The notes under the pieces were generated by a model that did no database searches, was not told where the DNA came from, and saw only the letters and a list, made by a program, of their open reading frames with translations. The position numbers and the translations under genes were made by a program. From contig NZ_JAHZSV010000007.1 of assembly GCF_019457905.1 (NCBI RefSeq), positions 1 to 64,000 of the forward strand: 64,000 bases of DNA. The letters run 5' to 3'. Positions 9,138-17,379 of the stretch are shown piece after piece; position 1 is the first letter of the stretch, and each line of letters starts with the position of its first letter. Source of the DNA: Flagellimonas abyssi (GTDB taxonomy: Bacteria; Bacteroidota; Bacteroidia; Flavobacteriales; Flavobacteriaceae).

Positions 9138-10022
9138 TTAAGAAACCACAGCCGAACTGGTTTCGGCATCTCCATGAATTTTTTTCACCAATCCTTGCAA
9201 CACCTTGCCCGGCCCTACTTCCACGAAGGATGTAGCTCCTCCTTTTACCATTTGCTGAACGCTTTGCGTCCATTTTACGGGAGCTGTCAATTGCAGTATT
9301 AGATTCCTTTGAATTTCAATGGGGTCGGATACTGCCGTCGTGGTCACATTTTGATAAATAGGGCAGCTCGGCGTCTTAAACTCGGTGGCTTCGATGGCAG
9401 CGGCCAATTCTTCTCTTGCAGGCTCCATCAATGGGGAATGGAAAGCGCCACCAACGGGCAACAACAAAGCTCTTCGTGCCCCGGCTTCTTTCATTTTTTC
9501 ACAGGCTACGTTAACCGCATCTACCTCACCGGAAATTACCAATTGTCCGGGGCAATTGTAGTTCGCAGGCACCACGATACCTTCTACTTCCGAGCAGATT
9601 TTCTCCACTACCTCATCTTCCAATCCCAAAACGGCTGCCATGGTACTTGGCTGGATCTCACAGGCTTTTTGCATGGCAAGGGCTCGTTGCGACACCAATT
9701 TTAGACCATCCTCAAAATTCAAGGTGCCATTGGCCACCAAGGCGGAGAATTCTCCCAAGGAGTGCCCGGCCACCATATCCGGTTTAAAGCTATCGCCCAA
9801 CACCTTGCTCAAGATTACGGAGTGCAAAAAAATGGCAGGTTGGGTCACTTTGGTCTGTTTTAGGTCTTCCGCAGTACCTTCGAACATAATGTCCGTAATG
9901 GAAAAACCAAGAATTTCATTGGCTTTTTCAAACAGCTCCTGTGCCTCGGAGTGATTTTCGTAAAGATCCAAGCCCATACCTACAAATTGTGCACCTTGTC
10001 CTGGAAAAATATATGCGTTCAT
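9138..10022 (-). CDS. fabD: Malonyl-CoA:ACP transacylase
   Basis: A 294-residue cytoplasmic enzyme that moves malonyl from CoA to acyl carrier protein, giving the extender unit for fatty acid synthesis. The nucleophile elbow GHSLGE places the catalytic Ser at 88; the partner His is 195 (GGAFHSP); the oxyanion GQGAQ is at residues 8-12; Arg113 matches the malonate-binding Arg. Length is normal. It is not beside other fab genes: a gamma carbonic anhydrase gene lies upstream and a terminator follows. A -7 box TATTTTTG lies 25 bases before the start. Confidence 0.96.
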   Translation of the reverse strand: MNAYIFPGQGAQFVGMGLDLYENHSEAQELFEKANEILGFSITDIMFEGTAEDLKQTKVTQPAIFLHSVILSKVLGDSFKPDMVAGHSLGEFSALVANGTLNFEDGLKLVSQRALAMQKACEIQPSTMAAVLGLEDEVVEKICSEVEGIVVPANYNCPGQLVISGEVDAVNVACEKMKEAGARRALLLPVGGAFHSPLMEPAREELAAAIEATEFKTPSCPIYQNVTTTAVSDPIEIQRNLILQLTAPVKWTQSVQQMVKGGATSFVEVGPGKVLQGLVKKIHGDAETSSAVVS

Positions 10023-10046
10023 AGTTGTCTATTCTTTTGAGTGGGA

Positions 10047-10054
10047 CAAAAATA
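10047..10054 (-). promoter_or_regulatory. Candidate -7 box for fabD
   Basis: The reverse strand reads TATTTTTG, an exact match to the Bacteroidota -7 consensus TAnnTTTG, and would give a leader of about 19 bases. No TTTG is visible at the expected -33 position, so support is partial. Confidence 0.35.
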
Positions 10055-10085
10055 GGGAATATTCGAATTATCGTTTGCTCGATTG

Positions 10086-10601
10086 CTATTCTTCTTTGAA
10101 CCAACTGGAGTATTTCACATAGTTGTTGGCAATTCGGTCTATCTCGCCTTTGGACAGTTCAGGGCTGATATCCTTTATCTTTTTGGCGGGCATTCCAGCA
10201 TAAATACTTCCCGCTTCCACATGTGTCCCTTTGGTAACTACCGCTCCTGCAGCAATAATGGAATTGCTCTCCACCACACAGTCATCCATAATAATGCTTC
10301 CCATACCCACCAGCACATTGTCCTTGATCGTACAACCATGTACTAAAGCATTATGGCCTATAGAGACATTATTCCCAATAGTGGTCGGGGATTTTTCGTA
10401 GGTACAATGGATAACCGCACCGTCCTGCACATTCACCTTATCTCCCATTTTTATAAAATGGACATCGCCCCGGATTACAGCATTGAACCAAACACTGCAC
10501 TGGTCGCCCATGCTTACTTCGCCTACAATGGTTGCGTTTTCTGCAATAAAGCAATCCTTTCCAATTACTGGGGATTTACCCCTTACTGGTTTTATGATCA
10601 T
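10086..10601 (-). CDS. Gamma carbonic anhydrase family protein (hexapeptide repeat)
   Basis: A 171-residue left-handed beta-helix protein of the gamma-class carbonic anhydrase group (YrdA/PaaY/CaiE-like). The three zinc ligands are present: His65 (VIHCTY), His83 and His88 (SIGHNALVHG). Hexapeptide turns run from about residue 15 to 140, followed by the C-terminal helix. Such proteins form trimers with the metal at subunit interfaces. Many bacterial members have weak or no measured CO2 hydration, so a broader metal-hydrolase role is possible. It sits 53 bases after the LytTR regulator gene and 63 bases before fabD, in the same direction. Confidence 0.92.
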   Translation of the reverse strand: MIIKPVRGKSPVIGKDCFIAENATIVGEVSMGDQCSVWFNAVIRGDVHFIKMGDKVNVQDGAVIHCTYEKSPTTIGNNVSIGHNALVHGCTIKDNVLVGMGSIIMDDCVVESNSIIAAGAVVTKGTHVEAGSIYAGMPAKKIKDISPELSKGEIDRIANNYVKYSSWFKEE

Positions 10602-10654
10602 GTTGATATATTTTGATATTATTTATCGTCCTTGACTTGGGCCGATATGACAAT

Positions 10655-11389
10655 TTATTGAAAATACGATAATAGGTCTGCCTTTTTGGATGCCGAAACG
10701 GAGAGTTCCTTACCATTTGACAGTACCACACTGCCACCTTTGCCCTTTTTATATTTCATCACTTCGGCAACATTCACCAAATAGGATTTATGGATTCTAG
10801 CAAATGAATAGGATTGCAGGGCTTCTTCAAAATATTTGAGGGTTTTGCTTACTACAATTTTCTTTTTCTCAAGATATATTTCTGTATAGTTATCATCTGC
10901 TTTGCAAAAATAGATATCGGCAACATCAAGCACTTGGAAACCATCTTGCTGGGGCAGTGTTATTTTTCCCTCGGCCTTTACAGAACGGGCCTGCAGTACC
11001 TGTCCCTCCAATGCATTTTCCTTTTCTTTGATGCCCCGCACATACTCGACAGCCTTTATCAACTCATCAATATTGATGGGCTTCATCAAATAATAGGCCG
11101 CATGATGATTGAGTGCATCCATGGCGTACTGGTTATAGGCCGTCACAAAAATGGTCTCAAAAGTACGTTCCGGGATTTGGTCCAATAGGTCGAAGGCATT
11201 GCCAAAGGGCATTTCCACATCCAAAAAGACCAAATCTGGATTGTGCTTTTTAATTTGCTGCAATCCTTCCTCTATCGTGGCGCCTTCCCCTAGCAAGGTG
11301 ATGTTCTCACAATATTTGGACAAATAGTTTCGAAGAATTTCGCGGCTGTTCGCCTCATCTTCTACAATGACCGCCTTTAGTTCCATCAT
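10655..11389 (-). CDS. LytTR family response regulator
   Basis: A 244-residue two-component regulator. Residues 1-125 are a receiver domain with the acidic pair in VEDE and the phospho-acceptor Asp57 in VFLDVEM. Residues about 145-240 are a LytTR DNA-binding domain (DIYFCKADDNYTEIYL, then FARIHKSYLVNV). LytTR proteins bind short direct repeats upstream of targets; none was identified here. The start overlaps the kinase stop by four bases (ATGA), so the two are translationally coupled and form a pair. Targets are unknown. Confidence 0.95.
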   Translation of the reverse strand: MMELKAVIVEDEANSREILRNYLSKYCENITLLGEGATIEEGLQQIKKHNPDLVFLDVEMPFGNAFDLLDQIPERTFETIFVTAYNQYAMDALNHHAAYYLMKPINIDELIKAVEYVRGIKEKENALEGQVLQARSVKAEGKITLPQQDGFQVLDVADIYFCKADDNYTEIYLEKKKIVVSKTLKYFEEALQSYSFARIHKSYLVNVAEVMKYKKGKGGSVVLSNGKELSVSASKKADLLSYFQ

Positions 11390-13599
11390 TGTTTTTTAAG
11401 TTTTAGGGATACCCTTGTACCCGTTTGGTCACTGTTCAAATCAGCAATGGACACATCAACCTTGTTTTTGTACATATCGTTCAAAATCTGGATGCGTTTT
11501 TTGATGTTGCCCATGCCTTTTGATTTCTGTTTCTTTTGATTGGCCGTCTTCAATTCAGCGGACATTTTTCTTCCAATACCGTCGTCCTCGATACAGATTT
11601 CGAGCATATCTTCCGTGATTTGTCGCACTTTGATTTTGAGGGAACCCTTTTCTTCCTTGTAACGCAACCCATGCCAGATGGCATTTTCAATATAGGGTTG
11701 AAGCAACATGGGCGGGATTTGAAAGGCATCCACATCTATTTTTTTATCCACGTCTATTTCGTAATCAAACTTGTCGGAAAACCTTGAATGTTCCAATTTT
11801 ATGTAAAGTTCCAACAGCTCCAGTTCCTTGGCCAATGGAATAAAATCTTCTTCAGAATTTTCGAGTACACTACGCATCAATACGGAGAACTCGCTTAAAA
11901 ATCGGTTGGCGCTCCGCTCATCGCTCTTGGCTATATAATTGTTCACCGAATTGAGCGCATTAAAAATAAAATGCGGGTTCATTTGGGTTCTAAGCGACTT
12001 TAACGCTAAAAGGTTGTTGGCCAATTTTTGCTGTCTATTGCTCCTGTAATACAAGAATGCGGTGAGTGCCATCAGAGCAATTCCGAATATCAGGGAATAG
12101 ATGATCCATTTTTGACGCTTGCTGGTCTCTTCGTACAATTGTTGCTCCGTTACGGCAAGGCTATATTTGCTTTGACTGAGCTCCCTTTCCTGTTCCAAAC
12201 TGGAAATTCGGTTTTGCGTGTTGGCAATCTCACGATTAAACCGTGCCGCCCTCGAAATCTCCTGTTCCTTGCGCACGTAAAGGCTATCCACCACGGCCAC
12301 ATAATCTTGGTAGGACTCCAAGGCCTTGCCATAATCACCTTTATAGCCGTAGACTTCAGAAAGTTTTCGCGTAGCGTCCTTTTGTACCACAAGGTCATCA
12401 TCCTTGTCCGCTTCCACGATACTTTTTTCCAGATATGGAATTGCTTCCTCCAATTTGTCCTGGGCGATATAGGCATTGGCAATTTTATAATTGATGCGCT
12501 GAGAGGTTATGGTATCCCGGGTATTGATTCCCTGTGCCCTTGAGGCCACACTGGACCTTGGCATCTGCTTTAATTCATCCAGATTTCTTTTTCTCAACTG
12601 GATCTCATCATCATATCGGCTTTTCTGATTGTAGAAATCGGCTACTTTTTCACTTTCCTGTATCAAGCGTTCGGGCGCTACTTCTTTTGAAAGGCTTAAT
12701 GAATTTTGATAAAATCCTTCGGCCTCTATCACTCTGTCCTCACTGGCAAAAACATCCGCAATTTTAGAGTTGAGGTCGATTTCCTTGGGAGAGATTTGGT
12801 TTTTTTCTGCGATAACTAGACCCTGTTGATAATACCCTTGGGCATCTTTCAATTTACCCAATTCCTTATTGGCATCGCCTAAAGCTTCAAAAAGTTCGAT
12901 TCGCTGGTAGGGCACCATGTTCCTTACCGTTACCAGAGGTTCTAGAATGGAGATGGCGCTTTCATAGTTTTTATTTAGAACATAAGCTCGTCCCAACAGT
13001 ATTTTGGTCTTGTTCGATTCCTGTGCGGCCAAGGCATCCTTAAAATTGGTGATGGCCAAATCGTACTGTTCGTGGAACATATAGATTTCGCCCAAAGTAC
13101 GTAACGAAGCGGAAAATTCATTTTTATTCCCTGAGCTGCCCAAAGATTCCATTGAGCGTGCGATAAAATCGATGCTCTTTTCCAAATCGGTTTTCTTGTA
13201 AGCGTTGGCAGAATCCAAAAACCGTTGATGGTCTGCAAGGGAACTCCTTGAACTTATGGACTCCCGTTTTTGCTTTTTCGAAACCCCACCGTAATAACCT
13301 TCCACCAACACATCCACATCCTCACCCGATTTGATACGGTAACGCACTGTTTCCAGTTCCGGGCTTTCAACCATCAATATATCTCCTATGGAAGCCCTGA
13401 TAATAAACTCCCCCAAGGCATTTGTAGTGGTAAAGGCTCCTTTATCGGTGGATACGCGAACTCCAGAAATTGGGGCATAGTTTTCCTTGCCCTTTACAGA
13501 GCCTTTGATTTGCATTTGACCCTGTGCATTTCCCACTTGCGCCAGAGAACCCAACGAGGTGAAAAGAATCAATAGTAATATGTAAATATTGCGAGTCAT
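11386..13599 (-). CDS. LytS-type sensor histidine kinase with TPR sensor region
   Basis: A 737-residue membrane kinase. In order: signal peptide (YILLLILFTSLGSLAQ); a carboxypeptidase-regulatory-like beta domain (about 28-100, QIKGSVKG); a long helical region with several TPR units (about 115-440); a coiled coil (about 455-495); a TM segment (about 500-522, WIIYSLIFGIALMALTAF); then a His_kinase domain with phospho-His543 in QMNPHFIFNALN and an HATPase domain (IENAIWHG, EDDGIG). The periplasmic TPR part probably senses a protein or peptide partner. It is coupled to the LytTR regulator downstream. The 197 bases upstream, before the divergent VWA gene, hold no promoter that I can call with confidence. 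Confidence 0.93.
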   Translation of the reverse strand: MTRNIYILLLILFTSLGSLAQVGNAQGQMQIKGSVKGKENYAPISGVRVSTDKGAFTTTNALGEFIIRASIGDILMVESPELETVRYRIKSGEDVDVLVEGYYGGVSKKQKRESISSRSSLADHQRFLDSANAYKKTDLEKSIDFIARSMESLGSSGNKNEFSASLRTLGEIYMFHEQYDLAITNFKDALAAQESNKTKILLGRAYVLNKNYESAISILEPLVTVRNMVPYQRIELFEALGDANKELGKLKDAQGYYQQGLVIAEKNQISPKEIDLNSKIADVFASEDRVIEAEGFYQNSLSLSKEVAPERLIQESEKVADFYNQKSRYDDEIQLRKRNLDELKQMPRSSVASRAQGINTRDTITSQRINYKIANAYIAQDKLEEAIPYLEKSIVEADKDDDLVVQKDATRKLSEVYGYKGDYGKALESYQDYVAVVDSLYVRKEQEISRAARFNREIANTQNRISSLEQERELSQSKYSLAVTEQQLYEETSKRQKWIIYSLIFGIALMALTAFLYYRSNRQQKLANNLLALKSLRTQMNPHFIFNALNSVNNYIAKSDERSANRFLSEFSVLMRSVLENSEEDFIPLAKELELLELYIKLEHSRFSDKFDYEIDVDKKIDVDAFQIPPMLLQPYIENAIWHGLRYKEEKGSLKIKVRQITEDMLEICIEDDGIGRKMSAELKTANQKKQKSKGMGNIKKRIQILNDMYKNKVDVSIADLNSDQTGTRVSLKLKKQ

Positions 13600-13796
13600 A
13601 TGTTAGGTAAACATACTGCTTCCCAAGCATTTTAAAAAATGGCCACCTACCGAAATCCACTAAAAAACACCTCTATTTTACCACCTTACGAAGTTATTGG
13701 TTCCTTTCACTCATTTGAAATGCCATGTCACTCATTCCCGATTTTAATTGAACAAAGTTGCCGATACATTTACCTCAACTTTAAAATTATTGCATC

Positions 13797-14972
13797 ATGA
13801 AACATATGAATTACTTTTTAGGCTCTGCTTTTCTGTTATTTATGACAGGTACAAGTTACGGTTGCAACCTTAATGCACACACGAAAGAGAAAACAACTTT
13901 GGTCACGCAATCCACTGCTGAAAAGCCTTCGGAGCAATACGTTAAAATTGCTCTATTGTTGGATACCAGTAACAGTATGGACGGTCTTATCAATCAGGCA
14001 AAGGCACAATTGTGGGACATTGTCAACGAGTTTACCCATGCCAAATGTGGCACCAATGTGCGACCATCCCTTCAAATTGCCCTTTACGAATATGGGAATG
14101 ACAATCTTATTTTCCAGGAAGGGTACATACGTCAGGTTCTAGGCTTTAGTAATGATTTGGACGAAATTTCAGAAAAACTTTTTTCGTTGACCACCAATGG
14201 TGGCGAAGAATATTGCGGACAGGTTATCAATACGTCATTAAAACAATTGGATTGGGGCAAGAATGCTGATGACCTTAAAATGATATTTATCGCGGGGAAC
14301 GAACCCTTTACCCAAGGAAAACTGGATTATAAAGAAGCTACAACCCATGCCAAGGAAAAGGATGTTATCGTAAATACGATTTTTTGCGGCAATTACGAGC
14401 AAGGTATTTCCACGATGTGGAAGAACGGTGCCACACGTACCGGTGGAGAATACATGGCCATTGACCATAACAGGCAAGTCGTTCATATTAACACACCCTA
14501 CGATGATGTTATCATCAAATTGAACTCCAAATTGAACGGCACCTATATTTCCTACGGTTCCGTTGGCAGGCAAAAAAAGGAGCTTCAATACGCACAAGAT
14601 GCCAATGCTGCCGAACTGGAAGAGGTGGTCGCCGTGAAAAGAGCAGTAAGCAAAAGTTCCAGATTGTACAAAAACTCGACATGGGACCTTGTAGATGCCG
14701 CCGAAGATGATGAATCCTTGATTGCGGAGCTGCCACAAAAAGATCTGCCCGAAGAACTTCGAGGAAAATCCGAAAGTGAAATCAAGGCTTATGTAAAGCA
14801 AAAGAAAGCGGAACGGGAAGAAATCCAAAAACAGATACAGGAACTCAATGCCAAACGTGAGGTTTACATTGCCGAGCATCAAAAGGAAGAAACCGGAGAG
14901 TTGGAGAATGCCATGCTATCCGCCATAAAGGCTCAAGCCTCCAAGAAAAACTATACTTGGGACAAGAAATAA
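13797..14972 (+). CDS. Exported von Willebrand factor A domain protein
   Basis: A 391-residue protein with an N-terminal export signal (FLGSAFLLFMTG) ending near Cys23 (SYGC), possibly a lipoprotein although the lipobox is imperfect. A VWA domain spans about 48-250, with the MIDAS metal motif Asp56-Thr-Ser58-Asn-Ser60. The rest is charged and helical, rich in Lys/Glu and likely coiled coil (about 325-375). VWA domains bind partner proteins through a divalent metal. No enzyme domain is visible. A possible promoter TTTT-N19-TACATTTA ends at 13772, about 25 bases before the ATG, with one mismatch in each box. The gene is divergent from the sensor kinase and convergent with the second PorP/SprF gene. 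Confidence 0.87.
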   Translation: MKHMNYFLGSAFLLFMTGTSYGCNLNAHTKEKTTLVTQSTAEKPSEQYVKIALLLDTSNSMDGLINQAKAQLWDIVNEFTHAKCGTNVRPSLQIALYEYGNDNLIFQEGYIRQVLGFSNDLDEISEKLFSLTTNGGEEYCGQVINTSLKQLDWGKNADDLKMIFIAGNEPFTQGKLDYKEATTHAKEKDVIVNTIFCGNYEQGISTMWKNGATRTGGEYMAIDHNRQVVHINTPYDDVIIKLNSKLNGTYISYGSVGRQKKELQYAQDANAAELEEVVAVKRAVSKSSRLYKNSTWDLVDAAEDDESLIAELPQKDLPEELRGKSESEIKAYVKQKKAEREEIQKQIQELNAKREVYIAEHQKEETGELENAMLSAIKAQASKKNYTWDKK

Positions 14973-14993
14973 CATTGACGCTTTTTGAGTTTT

Positions 14994-15026
14994 AAATGGC
15001 CCTTCACAAAAAGATGGGCCATTTTT
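14994..15026 (+). terminator. Terminator after the VWA gene
   Basis: A 9-bp stem AAATGGCCC (14994-15002) with GGGCCATTT (15016-15024), 13-base loop, running into TTTTT at 15022-15026 on the plus strand. It overlaps the stop codon of the convergent PorP/SprF gene. Confidence 0.75.
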
Positions 15027-16020
15027 AATTGTTGGCCGCAGGACAATAACAGTCGTAGCGCTTGCCTTGATCGCTTTGTCCAAAGTCGTATCCCAAAGTG
15101 ATTTGATGAAAGCCACCATTATCAAAACGAATGTCCCCTGACTGATAGGAATAGTTGTAGGAAAACATAAACTTGTTCACATTGACCCCGATGATCGGAG
15201 TGAACAATTGCAGGCGCTGCTCCCCAAAATTCCCGTTGGATTGAAATTGTGCCCCATCAAAACTACGACGGTAGGACAATCCGGCCCAAACGGTTCCAAA
15301 ACTCACATCTCGATATACCTTTGCGTTCAAATCCACGGTCTTCTCTTTGGTAAAATCCGTCATTTGGAACAAAATGGAAGGCTCTATTCGGGTAGTCCTT
15401 CCAAATACATAACCAACAGAGAACAAATACCGTCGTAAGTTATCAAACTCCGCGGCAGTGTAGAGGTCTCGCCCACTTCCCAAAAGGTTCAAGACAGCGA
15501 CATGTGCGTAAAACTCGAACAAATTATAGGATGCCCCTAAGTCGACATTAAAATAACTGGTAGTATTTTTTACCCCAGTAACCACTGGGTCAGGAATTAC
15601 GGACCTGAATTCAGTTTCGTCCAAACTACTGAGAATCACACCGGCACTCAATCCAAAGGATAATTGGTTGAGTGTCCTAAAATCACCTGCCAATTGTAAA
15701 TGATGGGCATAAGTTGCCTTAAAACCAGTCTGCGAATGATATCCATTGGAATCGTTAAAGAGTATGCCCCCTATTCCACTGCGCTCCCCTACTCGGGAAT
15801 TAATGTTCAGTGTTTGCAGACTGGGCGCCTCGTCCACATTGAACCACTGCTTTCGTGCCGTAAGACGAATTTTGGTGCCTTCCGAAATACCTGCCATGGA
15901 CGGATACACCAAATAGTAATTGTCCGCCAAGTAATCGAAATACACGGGAATACCTTCTTGGGCCTTGGCAAAGGAGCCAAAAAACAAGGCTATAAACATT
16001 GAGGTTAAGATTCGTCTCAT
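15025..16020 (-). CDS. PorP/SprF family T9SS membrane protein (no obvious cargo gene)
   Basis: A 331-residue predicted beta-barrel with a signal peptide (LTSMFIALFFGSFAKAQ) and the PorP/SprF start pattern (GIPVYFDYLADNYYLVYPSMAG). The family helps T9SS export. Unlike the copy at 6033, no type B sorting-domain gene and no OmpA gene accompanies it. Its neighbours are the convergent VWA gene and the divergent NifU gene. The C-terminus carries an unusual Cys-Tyr-Cys (RYDCYCPAANN) after the last barrel strand. Its cargo must be encoded elsewhere, or it may work with the VWA protein; both are inferences. Confidence 0.88.
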   Translation of the reverse strand: MRRILTSMFIALFFGSFAKAQEGIPVYFDYLADNYYLVYPSMAGISEGTKIRLTARKQWFNVDEAPSLQTLNINSRVGERSGIGGILFNDSNGYHSQTGFKATYAHHLQLAGDFRTLNQLSFGLSAGVILSSLDETEFRSVIPDPVVTGVKNTTSYFNVDLGASYNLFEFYAHVAVLNLLGSGRDLYTAAEFDNLRRYLFSVGYVFGRTTRIEPSILFQMTDFTKEKTVDLNAKVYRDVSFGTVWAGLSYRRSFDGAQFQSNGNFGEQRLQLFTPIIGVNVNKFMFSYNYSYQSGDIRFDNGGFHQITLGYDFGQSDQGKRYDCYCPAANN

Positions 16021-16097
16021 CTGACGGTTGGGGCTAGTGATTATCGAATACTGTAAAACACTTAAATAACGATAAGCTTGTCACATTATTATAATAT

Positions 16098-16129
16098 TTT
16101 GCTGCGCATCGCAACTATTGGTATTTTTG
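16098..16129 (+). promoter_or_regulatory. Bacteroidota-type promoter for the NifU-family gene
   Basis: TTTG at 16098-16101, a 20-base spacer, then TATTTTTG at 16122-16129, an exact fit to -33 TTTG and -7 TAnnTTTG. Transcription should start near 16135, about 10 bases before the ATG at 16145. This rules out the upstream in-frame TTG at 16118 as the start. Confidence 0.75.
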
Positions 16130-16144
16130 CAACAAATATTCAAG

Positions 16145-17041
16145 ATGAAAGAGTTCAATATCACGGTTGTTACCACCAACAACCCCAAGATAATAAAATT
16201 GGAGGCCAATCATTTTTTGGTAAAGGGCAATTACGAATTTAAAAATATTGACGAGGCCAAAAATTCCCCGTTGGCCCAGCAACTTTTTTACCTTCCGTTT
16301 ATCAAGACCGTCTACATTGCCAGTAACTTTGTGGCATTGGAACGTTTTGACATTGTGGAGTGGGATGATGTAAAGGATGATGTGGCCCAGCAGTTGGTCG
16401 AGTACCTAAACGCTGGTGAGCCGGTCGTAAACGAGGAGGCGGTTACCAAAAAAGAGCCGATTACAGTATATGCTGAGGTAACACCCAACCCGGCCGTAAT
16501 GAAATTTGTTTCCAACAAAAGGATTGTTCCCTCTACCTATGAGTTTAAAAACATTGACGAGGCCAAGGATTCCCCATTGGCGAAGGAACTATTCCATTTG
16601 CCTTTTGTAAAAGAGGTTTTTATGGATGAAAACTACGTTTCCGTTACCAAATACGAAGTGGCCGATTGGGAAGAAATCAATATGCAATTGCGCGAATTTA
16701 TCCGCGATTACCTTGCCGATGGCAAGGAAGTGGTAACTGCAGAAGCTATCCAAAAGGGCAAGGAGACTATTGAGCAGAAAAAATCTGGAACAGATTACGA
16801 TGACACATCATTACAGATCATAGATATTTTGGAAGAATATGTAAAGCCAGCCGTTGCCGGTGATGGCGGAAATATCCTTTTTCAATCCTATGAAGAGCAA
16901 AGCGGTACTGTTAGCGTTATTCTCCAAGGAGCATGTAGTGGTTGTCCATCTTCCACATTCACCTTAAAGAACGGTATCGAAACGATGCTTAAGAACATGA
17001 TGGGCGATAAAATCAAGGAAGTGGTGGCCCTTAACGGATAA
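16145..17041 (+). CDS. NifU/Nfu-type iron-sulfur carrier with duplicated N-terminal domain
   Basis: A 298-residue cytoplasmic Fe-S scaffold/carrier. Residues about 3-95 and 105-200 are two copies of the Nfu N-terminal domain, sharing YEFKNIDEAK, SPLA and LPF. The C-terminal NifU domain (about 225-298) has the cluster ligands Cys264 and Cys267 in GACSGCPSST. Such proteins bind a 4Fe-4S cluster between two subunits and pass it to target enzymes. The start was chosen from the promoter position; the in-frame TTG at 16118 lies inside the promoter. Dodecin follows 70 bases downstream and may be co-transcribed. Confidence 0.93.
   Translation: MKEFNITVVTTNNPKIIKLEANHFLVKGNYEFKNIDEAKNSPLAQQLFYLPFIKTVYIASNFVALERFDIVEWDDVKDDVAQQLVEYLNAGEPVVNEEAVTKKEPITVYAEVTPNPAVMKFVSNKRIVPSTYEFKNIDEAKDSPLAKELFHLPFVKEVFMDENYVSVTKYEVADWEEINMQLREFIRDYLADGKEVVTAEAIQKGKETIEQKKSGTDYDDTSLQIIDILEEYVKPAVAGDGGNILFQSYEEQSGTVSVILQGACSGCPSSTFTLKNGIETMLKNMMGDKIKEVVALNG
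16235..16582 (+). repeat. Intragenic repeat encoding the two Nfu N-terminal domains
   Basis: A 42-base block at 16235-16276 recurs at 16541-16582 with 36 of 42 bases identical by eye. The offset is 306 bases (102 codons), which equals the spacing of the two domains. It records an in-frame domain duplication. Confidence 0.8.
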
Positions 17042-17111
17042 TTAACTAGGTTACTGCCAGATTCCCATCAAAATTTGTTATCTTAAAGGGAATCTAAAAA
17101 ATACATTGACC

Positions 17112-17312
17112 ATGGCAGTTTTAAAAGTTATCGAAGTATTGGCCAATTCCAGCAAAAGTTGGGAAGATGCGACCAACAACGCGTTGGAGCAGGCCTCAAA
17201 ATCAGTTAAGAATATTCGTTCCATCTACATCAACGAGCAGAGCGCTACCGTAAAAGATGGAAAAATTGACAACTACAGGGTAAACGTTAAGATTACCTTT
17301 GAAGTACAATAA
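17112..17312 (+). CDS. Dodecin family flavin-binding protein
   Basis: A 66-residue protein matching dodecin throughout (VIEVLANSSKSWEDA, then QASKSVKNIRSIYI, ending NYRVNVKITFEV). Dodecins assemble into dodecameric shells that store or buffer flavins or related cofactors. The ATG at 17112 is preferred over an in-frame TTG two codons upstream. A strong terminator follows 19 bases after the stop. Its position after an Fe-S carrier may reflect shared redox-cofactor housekeeping. Confidence 0.93.
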   Translation: MAVLKVIEVLANSSKSWEDATNNALEQASKSVKNIRSIYINEQSATVKDGKIDNYRVNVKITFEVQ

Positions 17313-17331
17313 CAAAAATGAAGAAAACAAG

Positions 17332-17359
17332 ATGCGTCCCGAAACGGACGCATTTTTTT
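17332..17359 (+). terminator. Rho-independent terminator after dodecin
   Basis: An 8-bp stem ATGCGTCC (17332-17339) with GGACGCAT (17346-17353) and a CGAAAC loop, followed by TTTTTT at 17354-17359. An open frame runs through it from 17299, but that reading is set aside because the DUF255 start lies beyond the terminator at 17380. Confidence 0.88.
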
Positions 17360-17379
17360 ATGCACAAATCTGCCGTTTG

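Noticed and set aside
12028..12543. An open frame antisense to the sensor kinase
   Set aside because: It lies wholly inside the kinase TPR-coding part and has no independent support.
14238..14882. A long open frame on the minus strand inside the VWA gene
   Set aside because: It is antisense to a convincing VWA protein and lacks promoter, signal or recognisable motif; a shadow of the coding strand.
16118..16144. Upstream TTG start for the NifU gene
   Set aside because: It falls inside the -33/-7 promoter, before the expected transcription start; the ATG at 16145 fits the family start.
17299..17379. Extension of the DUF255 frame into the dodecin gene
   Set aside because: It would cross the dodecin terminator and remove the lipoprotein signal from the N-terminus.
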